Below, piece after piece: positions 1-9,561 of a DNA stretch of 64,000 nt. Position numbers and translations under genes: made by a program. Source of the stretch: Deltaproteobacteria bacterium (GTDB lineage Bacteria; Desulfobacterota; GWC2-55-46); assembly GCA_016177845.1 (NCBI GenBank), contig JACOUO010000003.1:273367-337366 (forward strand), in the 5' to 3' direction. Below the pieces are notes generated by a model. It searched no databases, was not told the DNA's origin, and saw nothing but the letters and a program-made list of their open reading frames with translations. Position 1 is the first letter of the stretch. Every line of letters begins with the position of its first letter.

Positions 1-923
1 GGAGGGCACTTCTCAAGGAATTCGGAATAGTTGGTGAGTTTCGCAAGCTTTTCATTTTCTATATAGTACAGGCAGTATGAAAGCGCCATATCCCCGTGGT
101 GGTGATGGTGCCCGTAGGACTCGCCGTCCGTTGCGATTGTTACCAGTGCGGGCCTCTCGTCAACCTGTGCCGGAAAAGCCGATGCAAGCCTTCGGGCGAA
201 TGCTTCTCCGTTATTGAGAAGCCCGCCAAAACCAACCTCCTGGGATATCTCGCCGTTATAGAAGAAGAGCGAGATATTCCTTCCTGACGGAAGGCTGCAG
301 CGGTAAGCCATTGTCGGGTCAATCCTTCTTTCTTCGGAGAGGTTCTCCCATTTGCCGTCCTTGCCAAGCTTTTTAACCCTTTTTGCCTGACGGGGCGCGA
401 GGATGGTGAACTTGATGCCAAGCTCCGCCAGTATCTCAAGGGATTCGGTGTCAGCCGCCGTCTCAGGCAGCCACATGCCCTCAGGTTCCCTGCCAAAGCG
501 TTTTTTGAAATCCTTTATGCCCCAGATGACCTGAGTATATTTATCACGCTTATTGGCAAGCGGCATTATCATGTGATTATAGACCTGCGCGAGCGCGGAG
601 CCGTGGCCTGAGAAGTTCTTTGTGCTCAGTCTGTCAGCCTCGATGAGAGCCTTATAGACATCAGGCTTATTCCTCTCCATGCCGTAAAGAAGCGTTGGGC
701 CGAAGTTATAGCTTATCTTTGAATAGTTGTTGATTATGTCTATTATCTTCATATCAGGCCCGAGGATCCTTGCTGCGGCGTTTGGGCCATAGCACTCCGC
801 CGTTATCCTCTCATTCCAGTCATGATAAGGATAGGCCGAGTCCTGAAGTTCTATCTCCTCCAGCCAAGGGTTTTCTCTCGGGGGCTGATAGAAATGGCCG
901 TGAATGCAGATATATTTATCCAT
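1..923 (-). CDS. Glycoside hydrolase family 57 protein (amylase-like), C-terminus cut by window edge
   Basis: The first 307 or so codons of a GH57 enzyme; the C-terminal part lies outside the window. It opens with the GH57 signature HGHFYQPPRENPW. GMWLPET contains the expected catalytic nucleophile (about Glu154), and ATDGESYGHH contains the expected acid/base Asp (about Asp266). GH57 enzymes are retaining alpha-glucan hydrolases or transferases, usually cytoplasmic; no signal peptide is visible. The start ATG sits 1 nt after the treZ stop codon, so the two genes are co-transcribed and probably translationally coupled, which suggests a role in glycogen or maltodextrin turnover. The exact substrate (alpha-amylase, branching enzyme or another) cannot be read from this fragment. 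Confidence 0.88.
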   Translation of the reverse strand, partial: MDKYICIHGHFYQPPRENPWLEEIELQDSAYPYHDWNERITAECYGPNAAARILGPDMKIIDIINNYSKISYNFGPTLLYGMERNKPDVYKALIEADRLSTKNFSGHGSALAQVYNHMIMPLANKRDKYTQVIWGIKDFKKRFGREPEGMWLPETAADTESLEILAELGIKFTILAPRQAKRVKKLGKDGKWENLSEERRIDPTMAYRCSLPSGRNISLFFYNGEISQEVGFGGLLNNGEAFARRLASAFPAQVDERPALVTIATDGESYGHHHHHGDMALSYCLYYIENEKLAKLTNYSEFLEKCP

Positions 924-924
924 T

Positions 925-2760
925 TCAGTCTCCCTCTTTTATATATACGGCCATGCTCAGACCGTTTATTTTAATCTCTGTGTTTTGGGTGATCCTATCG
1001 GGAAGTTTTGAGCCTGCACCCATCCAGGCTGAATCAGCCGAATCAATGGATTTGACCCACTTCCCTTCGGATAGCGTTATGTTAAGCGTCTTTTCTGAGG
1101 CATTGAGGTTGTATATGGCTATTGCATGGCTGTTCGTGCCTGAACGCCTGCTCATGAGTATTATCTTTTCCTGCTCAAACCCCGAAACCTCAAAGTCGTC
1201 ATTTTTATAATCAAGCAGGGCAGGGATGCTCCTTCTCATCTTGATGAGCACCTTATAAAAACCAAGCAGGATATTGTGCTGCCCTTGTTCTCTTTTCTCC
1301 CATTTAAGCTTTGACTGCATGAAGGTGCTTATGCTCTGAGGGTCAGGCGGCTGTCCCGCCCATTTGAAATCCTTGAATTCCTCCATGCGGCCCGCCTTGG
1401 TAGCCTCTATCAATCCCATATCCGAGTGGTCAACGAAGTAGAGGAAAGGGGAGTCCTCCCCATATTCCTCGCCCATGAATATCATCGGTATGTAAGGTGA
1501 AAGGATTGTGAGGCCTGCGGCAAGCTTTAATGCCTCAAAAGTCAAGCGAACGGCAAGCCTTTCTCCGAGCATGCGGTTTCCAACCTGGTCATGGTTCTGT
1601 ATAAATACTATGAAGCGGTCCTTGGGGATATGTTTTGAAGACGCCCCGAAACTCCTTTTCCTGTAATTCGAATACTGGCCTGAATAAACATAACCCTCGC
1701 GTAAACTTTTTATTATCAGGGCAATATCTCCGAAGTCAGCGTAGTAGCCGACCCTGTCGCCGGCGAGCGCGGCTACTACCGAATGATGAAAGTCGTCGCA
1801 CCATGCGGCGTCTATTCCGTAACCGTATAGCTCAGTGCCCCTTATTATCCTGGGGTCGTTAAGGTCGCTTTCGGCTATCAGGCAGCAGCTACGGCCCAGT
1901 TCATGCCCGAGCTCCATTGTTTTTTCTTTCAGGAGCTTAAGGAAAGGGGTTGCGCTGAAATCGTATATGGCGTGAATGGCGTCAAGCCTCAGCGCATCCA
2001 CATGGTAGTTCTCAAACCAGTTGAAGGCGTTCTGTATGAAAAAATTTCTAACCTCATCGCTGTATTCTCCGTCAAAGTTTACGGCAGCCCCCCACGGCGT
2101 CTTATATCTTTCGGTAAAATAAGGCCCAAAATCCGAAAGGTAATTCCCTTCAGGGCCGAGGTGGTTGTAAACCACATCGAGTATTACGGCTATCCCTTTT
2201 TTATGGCATTCATTCACAAGTCTTTTAAAGCCAAGCGGCCCGCCGTAGCTGTTTTGAACGGCAAACGGAAATACCCCGTCATACCCCCAGTTCCTTTTAC
2301 CGGGGAATTGGGATACCGGCATAAGCTCAATAGCGTTTATGCCAAGGTCGCAGAGCTCATCAAGCCTTTTGATGATTGCATCAAAAGTCCCCTCAGGCGT
2401 AAAAGTGCCTGCATGTATCTCATATATGACCATCTGGGATAAGGGGATGCCTGCCCATATGTTATCCTCCCATTCAAATGCGGTGTGGTCCACTATCTCT
2501 GAGGGGCCGTCAATGCCGAGCGGCTGACAAAATGAAGCAGGGTCAAATCTCTCAATCCTGTCATTTAACATGAAGAGATAACGGGAGCCCGGCTTGATGT
2601 CTTCTCCTGTTGCCTTCCAGTAGCCGCAATTGTCCTGCTTCATAGGGATGTAAATGGCGGCCCTGTCAGTTAAAAGCTTTAAGGAAAGCTTTTCCAGAAA
2701 TGGCGCCCAAACCGTGAATTCACAGGTGTTTTTACCTGAATAAATAGCACCGATCTTCAT
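925..2760 (-). CDS. treZ: Malto-oligosyltrehalose trehalohydrolase
   Basis: A 611-residue GH13 enzyme that releases trehalose from maltooligosyl-trehalose in the TreY-TreZ route from glycogen. An N-terminal beta-sandwich (about residues 1-90) precedes the TIM barrel. The nucleophile motif ALRLDAIHA places Asp at about 260, the general acid motif LIAESDLND places Glu at about 297, and QNHDQVGNR carries the third catalytic Asp. Length is normal for the family. The gene lies immediately upstream of the GH57 gene on the minus strand (1-nt gap). treY is not in the window and could be beyond the left edge. Confidence 0.93.
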   Translation of the reverse strand: MKIGAIYSGKNTCEFTVWAPFLEKLSLKLLTDRAAIYIPMKQDNCGYWKATGEDIKPGSRYLFMLNDRIERFDPASFCQPLGIDGPSEIVDHTAFEWEDNIWAGIPLSQMVIYEIHAGTFTPEGTFDAIIKRLDELCDLGINAIELMPVSQFPGKRNWGYDGVFPFAVQNSYGGPLGFKRLVNECHKKGIAVILDVVYNHLGPEGNYLSDFGPYFTERYKTPWGAAVNFDGEYSDEVRNFFIQNAFNWFENYHVDALRLDAIHAIYDFSATPFLKLLKEKTMELGHELGRSCCLIAESDLNDPRIIRGTELYGYGIDAAWCDDFHHSVVAALAGDRVGYYADFGDIALIIKSLREGYVYSGQYSNYRKRSFGASSKHIPKDRFIVFIQNHDQVGNRMLGERLAVRLTFEALKLAAGLTILSPYIPMIFMGEEYGEDSPFLYFVDHSDMGLIEATKAGRMEEFKDFKWAGQPPDPQSISTFMQSKLKWEKREQGQHNILLGFYKVLIKMRRSIPALLDYKNDDFEVSGFEQEKIILMSRRSGTNSHAIAIYNLNASEKTLNITLSEGKWVKSIDSADSAWMGAGSKLPDRITQNTEIKINGLSMAVYIKEGD

Positions 2761-2984
2761 TTAATACCCTGAACAGGCCAAGAAAGGAAAAGGAGCAGGG
2801 GAGGTTTTTAAAAACAAAACCCTGCTCTGGATTTTAGGTTTTTATGGTTTCGGCCAGAAAACCTCAGGCATCAGCCTGAGAGTTCAAAAAGGAAAAAACA
2901 GATAAGAAAAAGGTATAAACCTAAAGAAAAGTCTATACCTGTATTCGGATAAGTCAAATCAGGAGAAAAGCTTAGAAATCAGGG
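2761..2984. other. Intergenic spacer with three hairpins between xfp and treZ
   Basis: No coding potential seen. Three inverted repeats are present. GAGCAGGG (2793-2800) pairs with CCCTGCTC (2820-2827). CTCAGGC (2863-2869) pairs with GCCTGAG (2874-2880). AGGTATA (2911-2917) pairs with TATACCT (2934-2940). On the minus strand the CTCAGGC stem is followed by a GTTTTCT stretch, so it could act as a weak terminator or processing site between xfp and treZ. No clear promoter recognised. Confidence 0.45.
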
Positions 2985-5339
2985 TTATCTGCCGCTCCAT
3001 TTCCATTCTCTTATGTCAGGCAGGTCGACTCCTTTCCTTGTGATATAGAGGCGGTGCTCTATGAGTTTCATTTCGTATTTTTGGACGAGCTTGTCGGCCA
3101 ATGAGGCAACCTTCGGACTGCGCGCGGCGATTTTGCGTGCGGCCTGAATAATGAGGTGATATCTGCTGGTACGATTCATCACATGCATGTCAAAAGGAGT
3201 AGTGGTAGTTCCCTCCTCGCGGTATCCGTTAATATCAAACCGTTCATTATGCGCGCGCTCAAAGACAAGCTGCTTGACTGCGGCAGTATAGCCGTGGAAA
3301 TTAAATATGACGGGGCAGTCAACAGGGAACAGCCTGTTGAAGCGGTCCTCATCAAGCCCGAGCGGATATTTTTGCGGTATTCCGAGGACAAGGAGGTCGA
3401 TTACATTTACTACCCTTATCCTCCACTCCGGGGCTTCCTCACGCAGTATCTGCGCCGCGGCCATGACCTCAAGCATGAGATTGTTGCCGCAGCCTGCAAG
3501 CACAAGCTCAGGGTCCTCACCGTTATTTGTGCTTGCCCAGTCCCAGATGGATGCCCCTGCCCTGCAGTTCTCTATTGCCTCTGCCATGGAGAGCCACTGT
3601 TCCATGGGCTGTTTGGAGGCGATTATTAGATTGATGTAGTCAGTTACCTGCATGCAATTGTACATGGTGCATAGTAAGGTGTTGGCGTCAGGGGGCAGGT
3701 AGATCCTATAGGTATGCCCTTTTTTTGTAAGGAGCGTATTGATAAATCCCGGGCCCTGATGCGAGTATCCGTTCTGGTCCTGCCTCCATGCCTCTGATGT
3801 AAGGATGAAGTTCAGGGAGGATATCGGTTTTCTCCACGGGGTCTCGATAGCGGATTTAAGGAATTTAGCGTACTGGTTTATCATGCCGTCAACAATGGGC
3901 AGAAAGGCCTCGTAGCATGGGAACAGGCCGTGCCTGCCTGTAAGCAGGTATCCCTGAAGCCAGCCCTGGCAGTTATGCTCGCTTAATACCTCAAGCACCC
4001 TTCCTTCTTTTCCTATCTTCTCAATGGCGTCAGGAGAGCCGGCAGGCCAGACATACTGCCTGTTGGTCACATCGAGAACCGCGCCAAGTTTGTTTGATTC
4101 AAGCTCATCGGGGCAGACTATGCGGAAGTTCCTCTCATCGCTGTTTGCCACTACGAGTTCCTTGAGATAATCCCCAAGCGCTTCCATTGCGCTTGCCTGC
4201 GTTACCCCCTTTTCTGTTATCTTCACCCAATGCTCATGGAGTTCAGGAAGATTAAGGGGGCGGCGGACTCTGCCTCCGAAGCTGTGCGGGTTCATGGACA
4301 TGCGAAGATTGCCTTTAGGGCATAAATCCAGTATGTCCTGCGCGGGCTTGCCAGTCTCATCGAACAACTCCTCAGGCTTGTAGGATTTAAGCCAGCGTTC
4401 GATTAGACGGAGGTGCTCAGGGTTCTCCAGCAGGTCCTTTCCCGGCACCTGGTGCGACCTGAACGAGCCTTCTATCCTTTTATGGTCTATCTCCTTCGGC
4501 CCTGTCCAGCCCTTTGGCGTCTTAAGGATTATCATCGGCCATCGAGGCCTCTCAGGCATATTGCCCTGGCGGGAGGCATTCTGAAGTTCCCGTATCTGAT
4601 TGTAAGCCTTATCCAGAGTGGCTTCCATAACTTCTTGAATATTCTCGCTTATTGAGACTATCTCCGGCAAGTAGCCGTAGCCTGTAAACAGGGCGCGAAG
4701 CTCATCGTCGCTCATTGTTCCGAAGATGGTAGGAGAAGCTATTTTAAAGCCGTTTAAGTGCAGTATGGGAAGCACTGCCCCGTCGGTAGCGGGGTTTAAG
4801 AATTTATTGCTATGCCATGCGCCCGCTGTAGGGCCGGTTTCAGCTTCGCCGTCCCCTATGATGCATGCCACAATCAGGTCAGGGTTGTCGAGCGCCGCCC
4901 CATATGCTGTTGAAAGCGCGTAGCCGAGCTCGCCTCCTTCAAGGATAACCCCGGGCAGGGCTGGGTTAAGATGGCTCGGGAATTTTCCCGGCCATGAGAA
5001 CCACTGCATGAATTTTCGGAGCCCTGTTTTGTCCTGCGTCAGTTCCGGGAAGAATTCCGTCAGAGTGCCTTCAATATACATGTTGGCAAGGTTTGCCGCT
5101 GCCCCGTGGCCCGGCCCCGTGATGAGCAGTACGCTTGCCTGTGATTTCAGGATAAGTTTGTTGAGGTGCAGGTATATGAAATTAATGCCCGGGGCTGTTC
5201 CCCAGTGGCCGAGTATCCGTTCTTTTATATCTTCTTTTTTCAGCGGTTCCTCAAGAAGAGGATTTGCCCTCAGGTATATCTGGGCTGCCGCAAGGTAATT
5301 TACCGCCCTGAAGTATCTCTCGACAGAAGCTTTGTCCAT
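2985..5339 (-). CDS. xfp: Xylulose-5-phosphate/fructose-6-phosphate phosphoketolase
   Basis: A 784-residue thiamine-diphosphate enzyme that splits xylulose-5-P or fructose-6-P with phosphate to give acetyl-phosphate plus glyceraldehyde-3-P or erythrose-4-P. Family motifs are clear: GHGAAANLANMYIEGT near the N-terminus, the ThDP-binding run GDGEAETGPTAGAWHSNK, and the C-terminal NFHGYTAAV region. Length matches the family (about 790). The ATG at 5339 is chosen because a strong GGGAGG ribosome site lies 7-8 nt upstream; the ATG at 5354 would place that site inside the coding region. It is followed 224 nt later by treZ and the GH57 gene on the same strand, consistent with a sugar-breakdown locus. 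Confidence 0.96.
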   Translation of the reverse strand: MDKASVERYFRAVNYLAAAQIYLRANPLLEEPLKKEDIKERILGHWGTAPGINFIYLHLNKLILKSQASVLLITGPGHGAAANLANMYIEGTLTEFFPELTQDKTGLRKFMQWFSWPGKFPSHLNPALPGVILEGGELGYALSTAYGAALDNPDLIVACIIGDGEAETGPTAGAWHSNKFLNPATDGAVLPILHLNGFKIASPTIFGTMSDDELRALFTGYGYLPEIVSISENIQEVMEATLDKAYNQIRELQNASRQGNMPERPRWPMIILKTPKGWTGPKEIDHKRIEGSFRSHQVPGKDLLENPEHLRLIERWLKSYKPEELFDETGKPAQDILDLCPKGNLRMSMNPHSFGGRVRRPLNLPELHEHWVKITEKGVTQASAMEALGDYLKELVVANSDERNFRIVCPDELESNKLGAVLDVTNRQYVWPAGSPDAIEKIGKEGRVLEVLSEHNCQGWLQGYLLTGRHGLFPCYEAFLPIVDGMINQYAKFLKSAIETPWRKPISSLNFILTSEAWRQDQNGYSHQGPGFINTLLTKKGHTYRIYLPPDANTLLCTMYNCMQVTDYINLIIASKQPMEQWLSMAEAIENCRAGASIWDWASTNNGEDPELVLAGCGNNLMLEVMAAAQILREEAPEWRIRVVNVIDLLVLGIPQKYPLGLDEDRFNRLFPVDCPVIFNFHGYTAAVKQLVFERAHNERFDINGYREEGTTTTPFDMHVMNRTSRYHLIIQAARKIAARSPKVASLADKLVQKYEMKLIEHRLYITRKGVDLPDIREWKWSGR

Positions 5340-5577
5340 AATGTTCCCTCCCATTCACTTTTACGGCAGAATATCTATTAACTTTATCAGATTCCCTGCA
5401 AAGTTGCTTAACACGGCCTTTATGTAATCTATCTGTAACCGGTGAGCTGATAGTATATAAAATTGTTCTTAAACTCATCTTTTAATCATTAAAAAAATGT
5501 TTAAAGTTATTCCGGGTTTGTTCCGATATGAGATAGTGGTTTCATGTAAAAAATAAATTCCTTTCGAGATATGTGAT

Positions 5578-7518
5578 ATGGAAACTAAATCTATTTCCAA
5601 GGCCCAATTAATGTCTGAGATAGGCGAGCTTCGGTTAAGGATCAGAGACCTTAAGAAGCTCATTACGGAAAAACAGATTTTCAGAAGCATAGCTCAATGC
5701 AATAGTTCAAATGAGGGGAATTTTTCAGGTAATCCGGCCAATTGTGAATTCCCTCCTCAGCAGGAACTGGTAGAGGTGCTTAGCTCAGAGCTGGAGAAAA
5801 CAAGGAAGCTTTTAAAAGAGGAGATATTGGAGCGCAAAAAAGTCGAGTTCGAGGTGAAAAAGCTCTCAATGGCAATGGAGCAGAGCGCGAACCTCATTTA
5901 TATTATAGACACTGACGGCAGGATCGAATATGTGAACTCCACATTCGAGATGCTTACCGGATACACGAACCGCGAACTTGAGGGCAAGGCTCCGTGGAGC
6001 ATGATAACCGATGAAGCAGGCCCCAAAGACGCTAACCTGTGGTCAAGGATTCTTTCCGGGGAAGGATGGCAGGGGATACTCAAGAATAAAAAGAAGGATG
6101 GCGGATTTTTCTGGAGCAAGGGGGGAGTCTCTCCCATAAAAGACGAGACCGGCAGGATTACCCATTACCTTGCGGTGCATGAGGATATAACCGAGAAGCG
6201 GATGTCGAATGAAAAGATACTCTACCTGGCGCATTATGACAGCATAACGGGACTGAATAACAGAACGCGCTTCATAGAGCTTCTGAATGCATGGATTGAG
6301 GATGAAGGTTCCTGTAACAATACAGGGGTCCTATTCCTGCTTGATATAGACCAATTCAAGTTCATAAGCGATTCCTACGGCCACGGAATGGGAGATGAAT
6401 TCCTGAGAAGGATAGGCAAGATGCTTCAGCTTACTTTCAGGTACATAAATTCCCGCTATTATCAGCAGGAGATAAATGAAGGCATGCTATGCCGCTTAAG
6501 CGGGGACGAGTTTGCCGTTTTTCTTCCGTCCATCAGCAAGGTTGAAAGCGTGGAGATAGCGGAGCATATAAGAAAGGGAATAGAGTGCTTTTATCAGGCG
6601 GATGTGCCTTGCCATCTCACGGCGAGCATCGGTGTGGCAATATATCCCGACCACGGCGCAACTACGACTGAGCTTCTGACAAAAGCGGATGCCGCCATGT
6701 ACCGCGCCAAAGACCTTGGACGGAACAGGTTTCATTTCTACAGCCCTGAAGAGCGCGAGATCGAGCAGATGCATACAAGATTGAACTGGAAGGAAAGCAT
6801 CCTGATGGCCCTTAAAGAGGACAGGTTTGAGGCATGGCTTCAGCCTATACTTGACCTCCGGACAGGCAGGATAATGCATTATGAGGTGCTTGCGAGGATG
6901 AGGGCAAAGGACGGAAGTATTATCCTCCCCGGCCCTTTTATCGATATTGCCGAAAGGTTCGGGCTTATGAGCTCCATATCAAGGGTGATTATCGAGAAGG
7001 CAATGAGGCTTCAGGCGGATGAAAACGCAAAGGGCAATCCGCTGAGCTTCTGCATCAATGTGTCAGGCAAGGAGCTCGGGGATAAGGAATTGCTTTATTT
7101 CATACAATCAAAGATACATGAGATAGGGATAAATCCCAGTCATCTGATATTCGAGATCACGGAGACAGCCTCAATCCATGACCTTGAAAGGGCAATGTCA
7201 TTCATAAAGGCGCTCAAGGCAATGGGCTGCCATATCTCGCTTGACGATTTCGGCATCGGGTTCACATCTTTCCTGTATCTCAAGGAGATGGATGTCGATT
7301 TCATAAAGATAGCAGGCTCATTCATAAAGAATATCGAAAAAAACCTGAACGACCAGCTCTTTGTAAAGGCAATAACAGATGTGGCAAAGGGCATGGGGAT
7401 AAAAACAATCGGGGAATTTGTAGAGAAGGAAGAGATAATAGGATTCCTTAAAAAATTCGGCGTTGATTACGCTCAGGGTTATTTCATAGGCAAGCCTGCA
7501 CCCGGAATTCTCAGTTAA
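5578..7518 (+). CDS. PAS-GGDEF-EAL cyclic-di-GMP signalling protein
   Basis: 646 residues, soluble. A coiled coil (about 1-95) leads into a PAS domain (about 96-215), a GGDEF domain (about 220-385) and an EAL domain (about 395-640). The cyclase signature reads RLSGDEF (residues 306-312); SGDEF variants can be active. In the EAL part the signature reads EVLAR (Glu436 kept), with FEITE, LDDFG (556-559) and YAQGYF kept. The motif usually written KID reads KIA, so one acidic residue thought to help bind metal is Ala579. Diguanylate cyclase activity is therefore possible and phosphodiesterase activity uncertain. It is divergent from xfp and has only a weak ribosome site. Confidence 0.92.
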   Translation: METKSISKAQLMSEIGELRLRIRDLKKLITEKQIFRSIAQCNSSNEGNFSGNPANCEFPPQQELVEVLSSELEKTRKLLKEEILERKKVEFEVKKLSMAMEQSANLIYIIDTDGRIEYVNSTFEMLTGYTNRELEGKAPWSMITDEAGPKDANLWSRILSGEGWQGILKNKKKDGGFFWSKGGVSPIKDETGRITHYLAVHEDITEKRMSNEKILYLAHYDSITGLNNRTRFIELLNAWIEDEGSCNNTGVLFLLDIDQFKFISDSYGHGMGDEFLRRIGKMLQLTFRYINSRYYQQEINEGMLCRLSGDEFAVFLPSISKVESVEIAEHIRKGIECFYQADVPCHLTASIGVAIYPDHGATTTELLTKADAAMYRAKDLGRNRFHFYSPEEREIEQMHTRLNWKESILMALKEDRFEAWLQPILDLRTGRIMHYEVLARMRAKDGSIILPGPFIDIAERFGLMSSISRVIIEKAMRLQADENAKGNPLSFCINVSGKELGDKELLYFIQSKIHEIGINPSHLIFEITETASIHDLERAMSFIKALKAMGCHISLDDFGIGFTSFLYLKEMDVDFIKIAGSFIKNIEKNLNDQLFVKAITDVAKGMGIKTIGEFVEKEEIIGFLKKFGVDYAQGYFIGKPAPGILS

Positions 7519-7601
7519 AAAATATACCGTTCACTTCTTCTGTTGAAAAACTTACCTTATCTCCATTAGAATACCCCTGAATATTTTTTACGGGGCGTCG
7601 C

Positions 7602-8273
7602 TTGCAGCTCTCTTTTATTTTTAAACATAACGAAAAAAGCTTAAAGGAATATCTCGAAAGTTCGTTAGGGTCGATCATTGACCTTACCACAACCGAGAAT
7701 TCTTCAAGGATGCTCTCTGTGCGCCTCAGAGGCGGGATCACTTATTTAAGGGTGCACAGGATATTCCTTGAGGCAGGTGATAAAATCCTTGACGAGATAT
7801 CCCAATTCATCAGGAAAAGGCGCGGCAGGACGCCTCTGATAAACGAATTTATCAGGGCGAACTCGGAAGGGATAAAAGCAAACTCAAAGAGAAAGCTGAG
7901 TGTCAACCCTGAGGGCAGGCACTACGGGCTTAAGGTGTTTTTCGATTCGATTAATGAAGAGTATTTCGGGGGCAGGATTTCAGCTTCAATCACATGGGGG
8001 AAAAGGACCTCGCGCAGCTCCGTAAGGAGAAGGACGCTGGGCAGCTACAGCTTCAATACAAACCTGATAAGGATAAATCCCCTGCTGGATAACAGGAAAG
8101 TCCCGCCGTACTTCATTGGTTTTATCGTTTACCATGAGATGCTGCACGCCGCAGTGGGTGTAGGCGGCAGACCAGGCAGGCGCTCCATCCATTCAAAGGA
8201 ATTCAGGAGGCGCGAAAAACTCTATAAAGACTATGAAAAGGCAATTGCCTGGGAAAAGGCTAACAGGATCTAA
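7602..8273 (+). CDS. SprT-like zinc metallopeptidase domain protein
   Basis: 223 residues. The C-terminal half carries a zincin motif HEMLH (His178, Glu179, His182) in the context VYHEMLHAAVG, preceded by EEYFGGRISASITWGKR, which is typical of SprT-like domains. The N-terminal half (about 1-100) is not assigned. The best start is TTG at 7602, as no ATG lies in a suitable place, so the exact N-terminus is uncertain. SprT-like proteins are putative proteases; the bacterial role is poorly known. It ends 4 nt inside the tail of the convergent DedA gene. Confidence 0.75.
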   Translation: MQLSFIFKHNEKSLKEYLESSLGSIIDLTTTENSSRMLSVRLRGGITYLRVHRIFLEAGDKILDEISQFIRKRRGRTPLINEFIRANSEGIKANSKRKLSVNPEGRHYGLKVFFDSINEEYFGGRISASITWGKRTSRSSVRRRTLGSYSFNTNLIRINPLLDNRKVPPYFIGFIVYHEMLHAAVGVGGRPGRRSIHSKEFRRREKLYKDYEKAIAWEKANRI

Positions 8274-8911
8274 GAGGCTTGCCTCCTGTGGCGGATTACC
8301 TCTATAAGGCCGGGAAGTATGGATACAAAGATAATGCCGAATATAACAAGCGTGAAGTTATGCTTCACTATCGGGAGATTCCCGAAGAAGTAGCCGCCGA
8401 ATACAAATAAGGATATCCATGCTATTGCGCCCACAATATTATAAAGCAGGAATTTGCCGTAAGACATTGCTCCGATGCCTGCGACAAAAGGCGCAAAGGT
8501 CCTTACAATAGGCACAAATCTTGCGAATATGATTGTCTTACCGCCGTATTTTTCATAAAACCTGTGCGTCTTATCAAGATAATCTTTTTTAAATATCCTG
8601 CTGTTCTCCTTTTGAAAGACCTTTGGCCCCAGAAAGTGCCCTATACCGTAGTTTACCGTATCCCCGAGTATCGCCGCTATGCTCAGTCCCACCAGAACCG
8701 CTTCTATTTTAAGTGAGCCGAGCGCGGCAAAGTTGCCGATAGCGAAGAGCAGTGAATCTCCCGGAAGAAGAGGGGTCACTACAAGGCCTGTTTCGCAGAA
8801 TATTATCAGAAATAAAATAAGGTATGTCCATATCCCAAAATCCTGAATAAGGATATTGAGGTGTTTATCAAGGTGCATGAAAATTTCGATAAAGTCTTTC
8901 AGGAATTCCAT
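8270..8911 (-). CDS. DedA family inner-membrane protein
   Basis: 213 residues with several hydrophobic segments and the DedA (SNARE-associated/VTT) signature: a GDxxxYxxGxxxG-like stretch (GDTVNYGIGHFLG) and FARFVPIVRTFAPFVAGIGAM, which holds the conserved Arg residues. DedA proteins are lipid scramblase-like membrane proteins required for membrane homeostasis; some take part in undecaprenyl-phosphate or lipid recycling. The ATG start at 8911 has a G-rich ribosome site (GGGGG) just upstream. Convergent with and overlapping the SprT-like gene by 4 nt. Confidence 0.93.
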   Translation of the reverse strand: MEFLKDFIEIFMHLDKHLNILIQDFGIWTYLILFLIIFCETGLVVTPLLPGDSLLFAIGNFAALGSLKIEAVLVGLSIAAILGDTVNYGIGHFLGPKVFQKENSRIFKKDYLDKTHRFYEKYGGKTIIFARFVPIVRTFAPFVAGIGAMSYGKFLLYNIVGAIAWISLFVFGGYFFGNLPIVKHNFTLVIFGIIFVSILPGLIEVIRHRRQAS

Positions 8912-9197
8912 AAACCCCCATCTGAAGCTCTTTTAAAGTCGGGCAGCCCGCACTACAGGCATACACTATAATTTATCTTTAAATATGAGTCAATACAATG
9001 GTTTCCGGCATCTGTCCAGGATAAAAAAGGGTGAGATGCTGAATATGCAAGCTATTGGTAAAACAAGGCTTTTTTGTCCTATGTGCGATTTGACACCATG
9101 GAAACTCAATATATAATCAAATTAGATGTATAAAAAGCATATGCTTTTCACCGAATTACCGCTTTTGCAAGGCGGGTGTTTCCAAGAGAGGTGGATT

Positions 9198-9368
9198 ATG
9201 CTTTCATGGGCTATAACATTCTTGATTATAGCGATTATCGCGGCAGTATTCGGGTTTGCAGGAATAGCCGGCACAGCGGCATGGATAGCAAAGTTGTTGT
9301 TTGTCGTCTTTTTAGTGCTCTTTATTGCCTCCCTCATCTTTGGGCGCAGAGGTACGCCAACGGTTTGA
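9198..9368 (+). CDS. DUF1328 small membrane protein (YtjA-like)
   Basis: 56 residues with two hydrophobic helices and the family pattern [19 protein letters not shown] followed by AGTAAWIAK, ending in a positively charged IFGRR tail. The ATG at 9198 is preferred over one at 9126, because AGAGAGGTGG just before it is a good ribosome site and the product then has the usual family length. DUF1328 proteins are small inner-membrane proteins of unknown function, often linked to stress or stationary phase. Confidence 0.85.
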   Translation: MLSWAITFLIIAIIAAVFGFAGIAGTAAWIAKLLFVVFLVLFIASLIFGRRGTPTV

Positions 9369-9561
9369 GCTTTTGCAATCTATAACCCAAAGTCGCGAGA
9401 TTACCTGAAAATCCAATAAAACCAGAGGGGCCCGAAAGGGCTCCTGCAAAAAACCGGATTGATGGATTCGGTTAAAGAGGCAAGGTAAAACCAACCTGAA
9501 ACCTCTTTTTTTTATTTCCTGCAGATAAAATACCGCATGCGCAATATTTGAGGTGGCTGCC

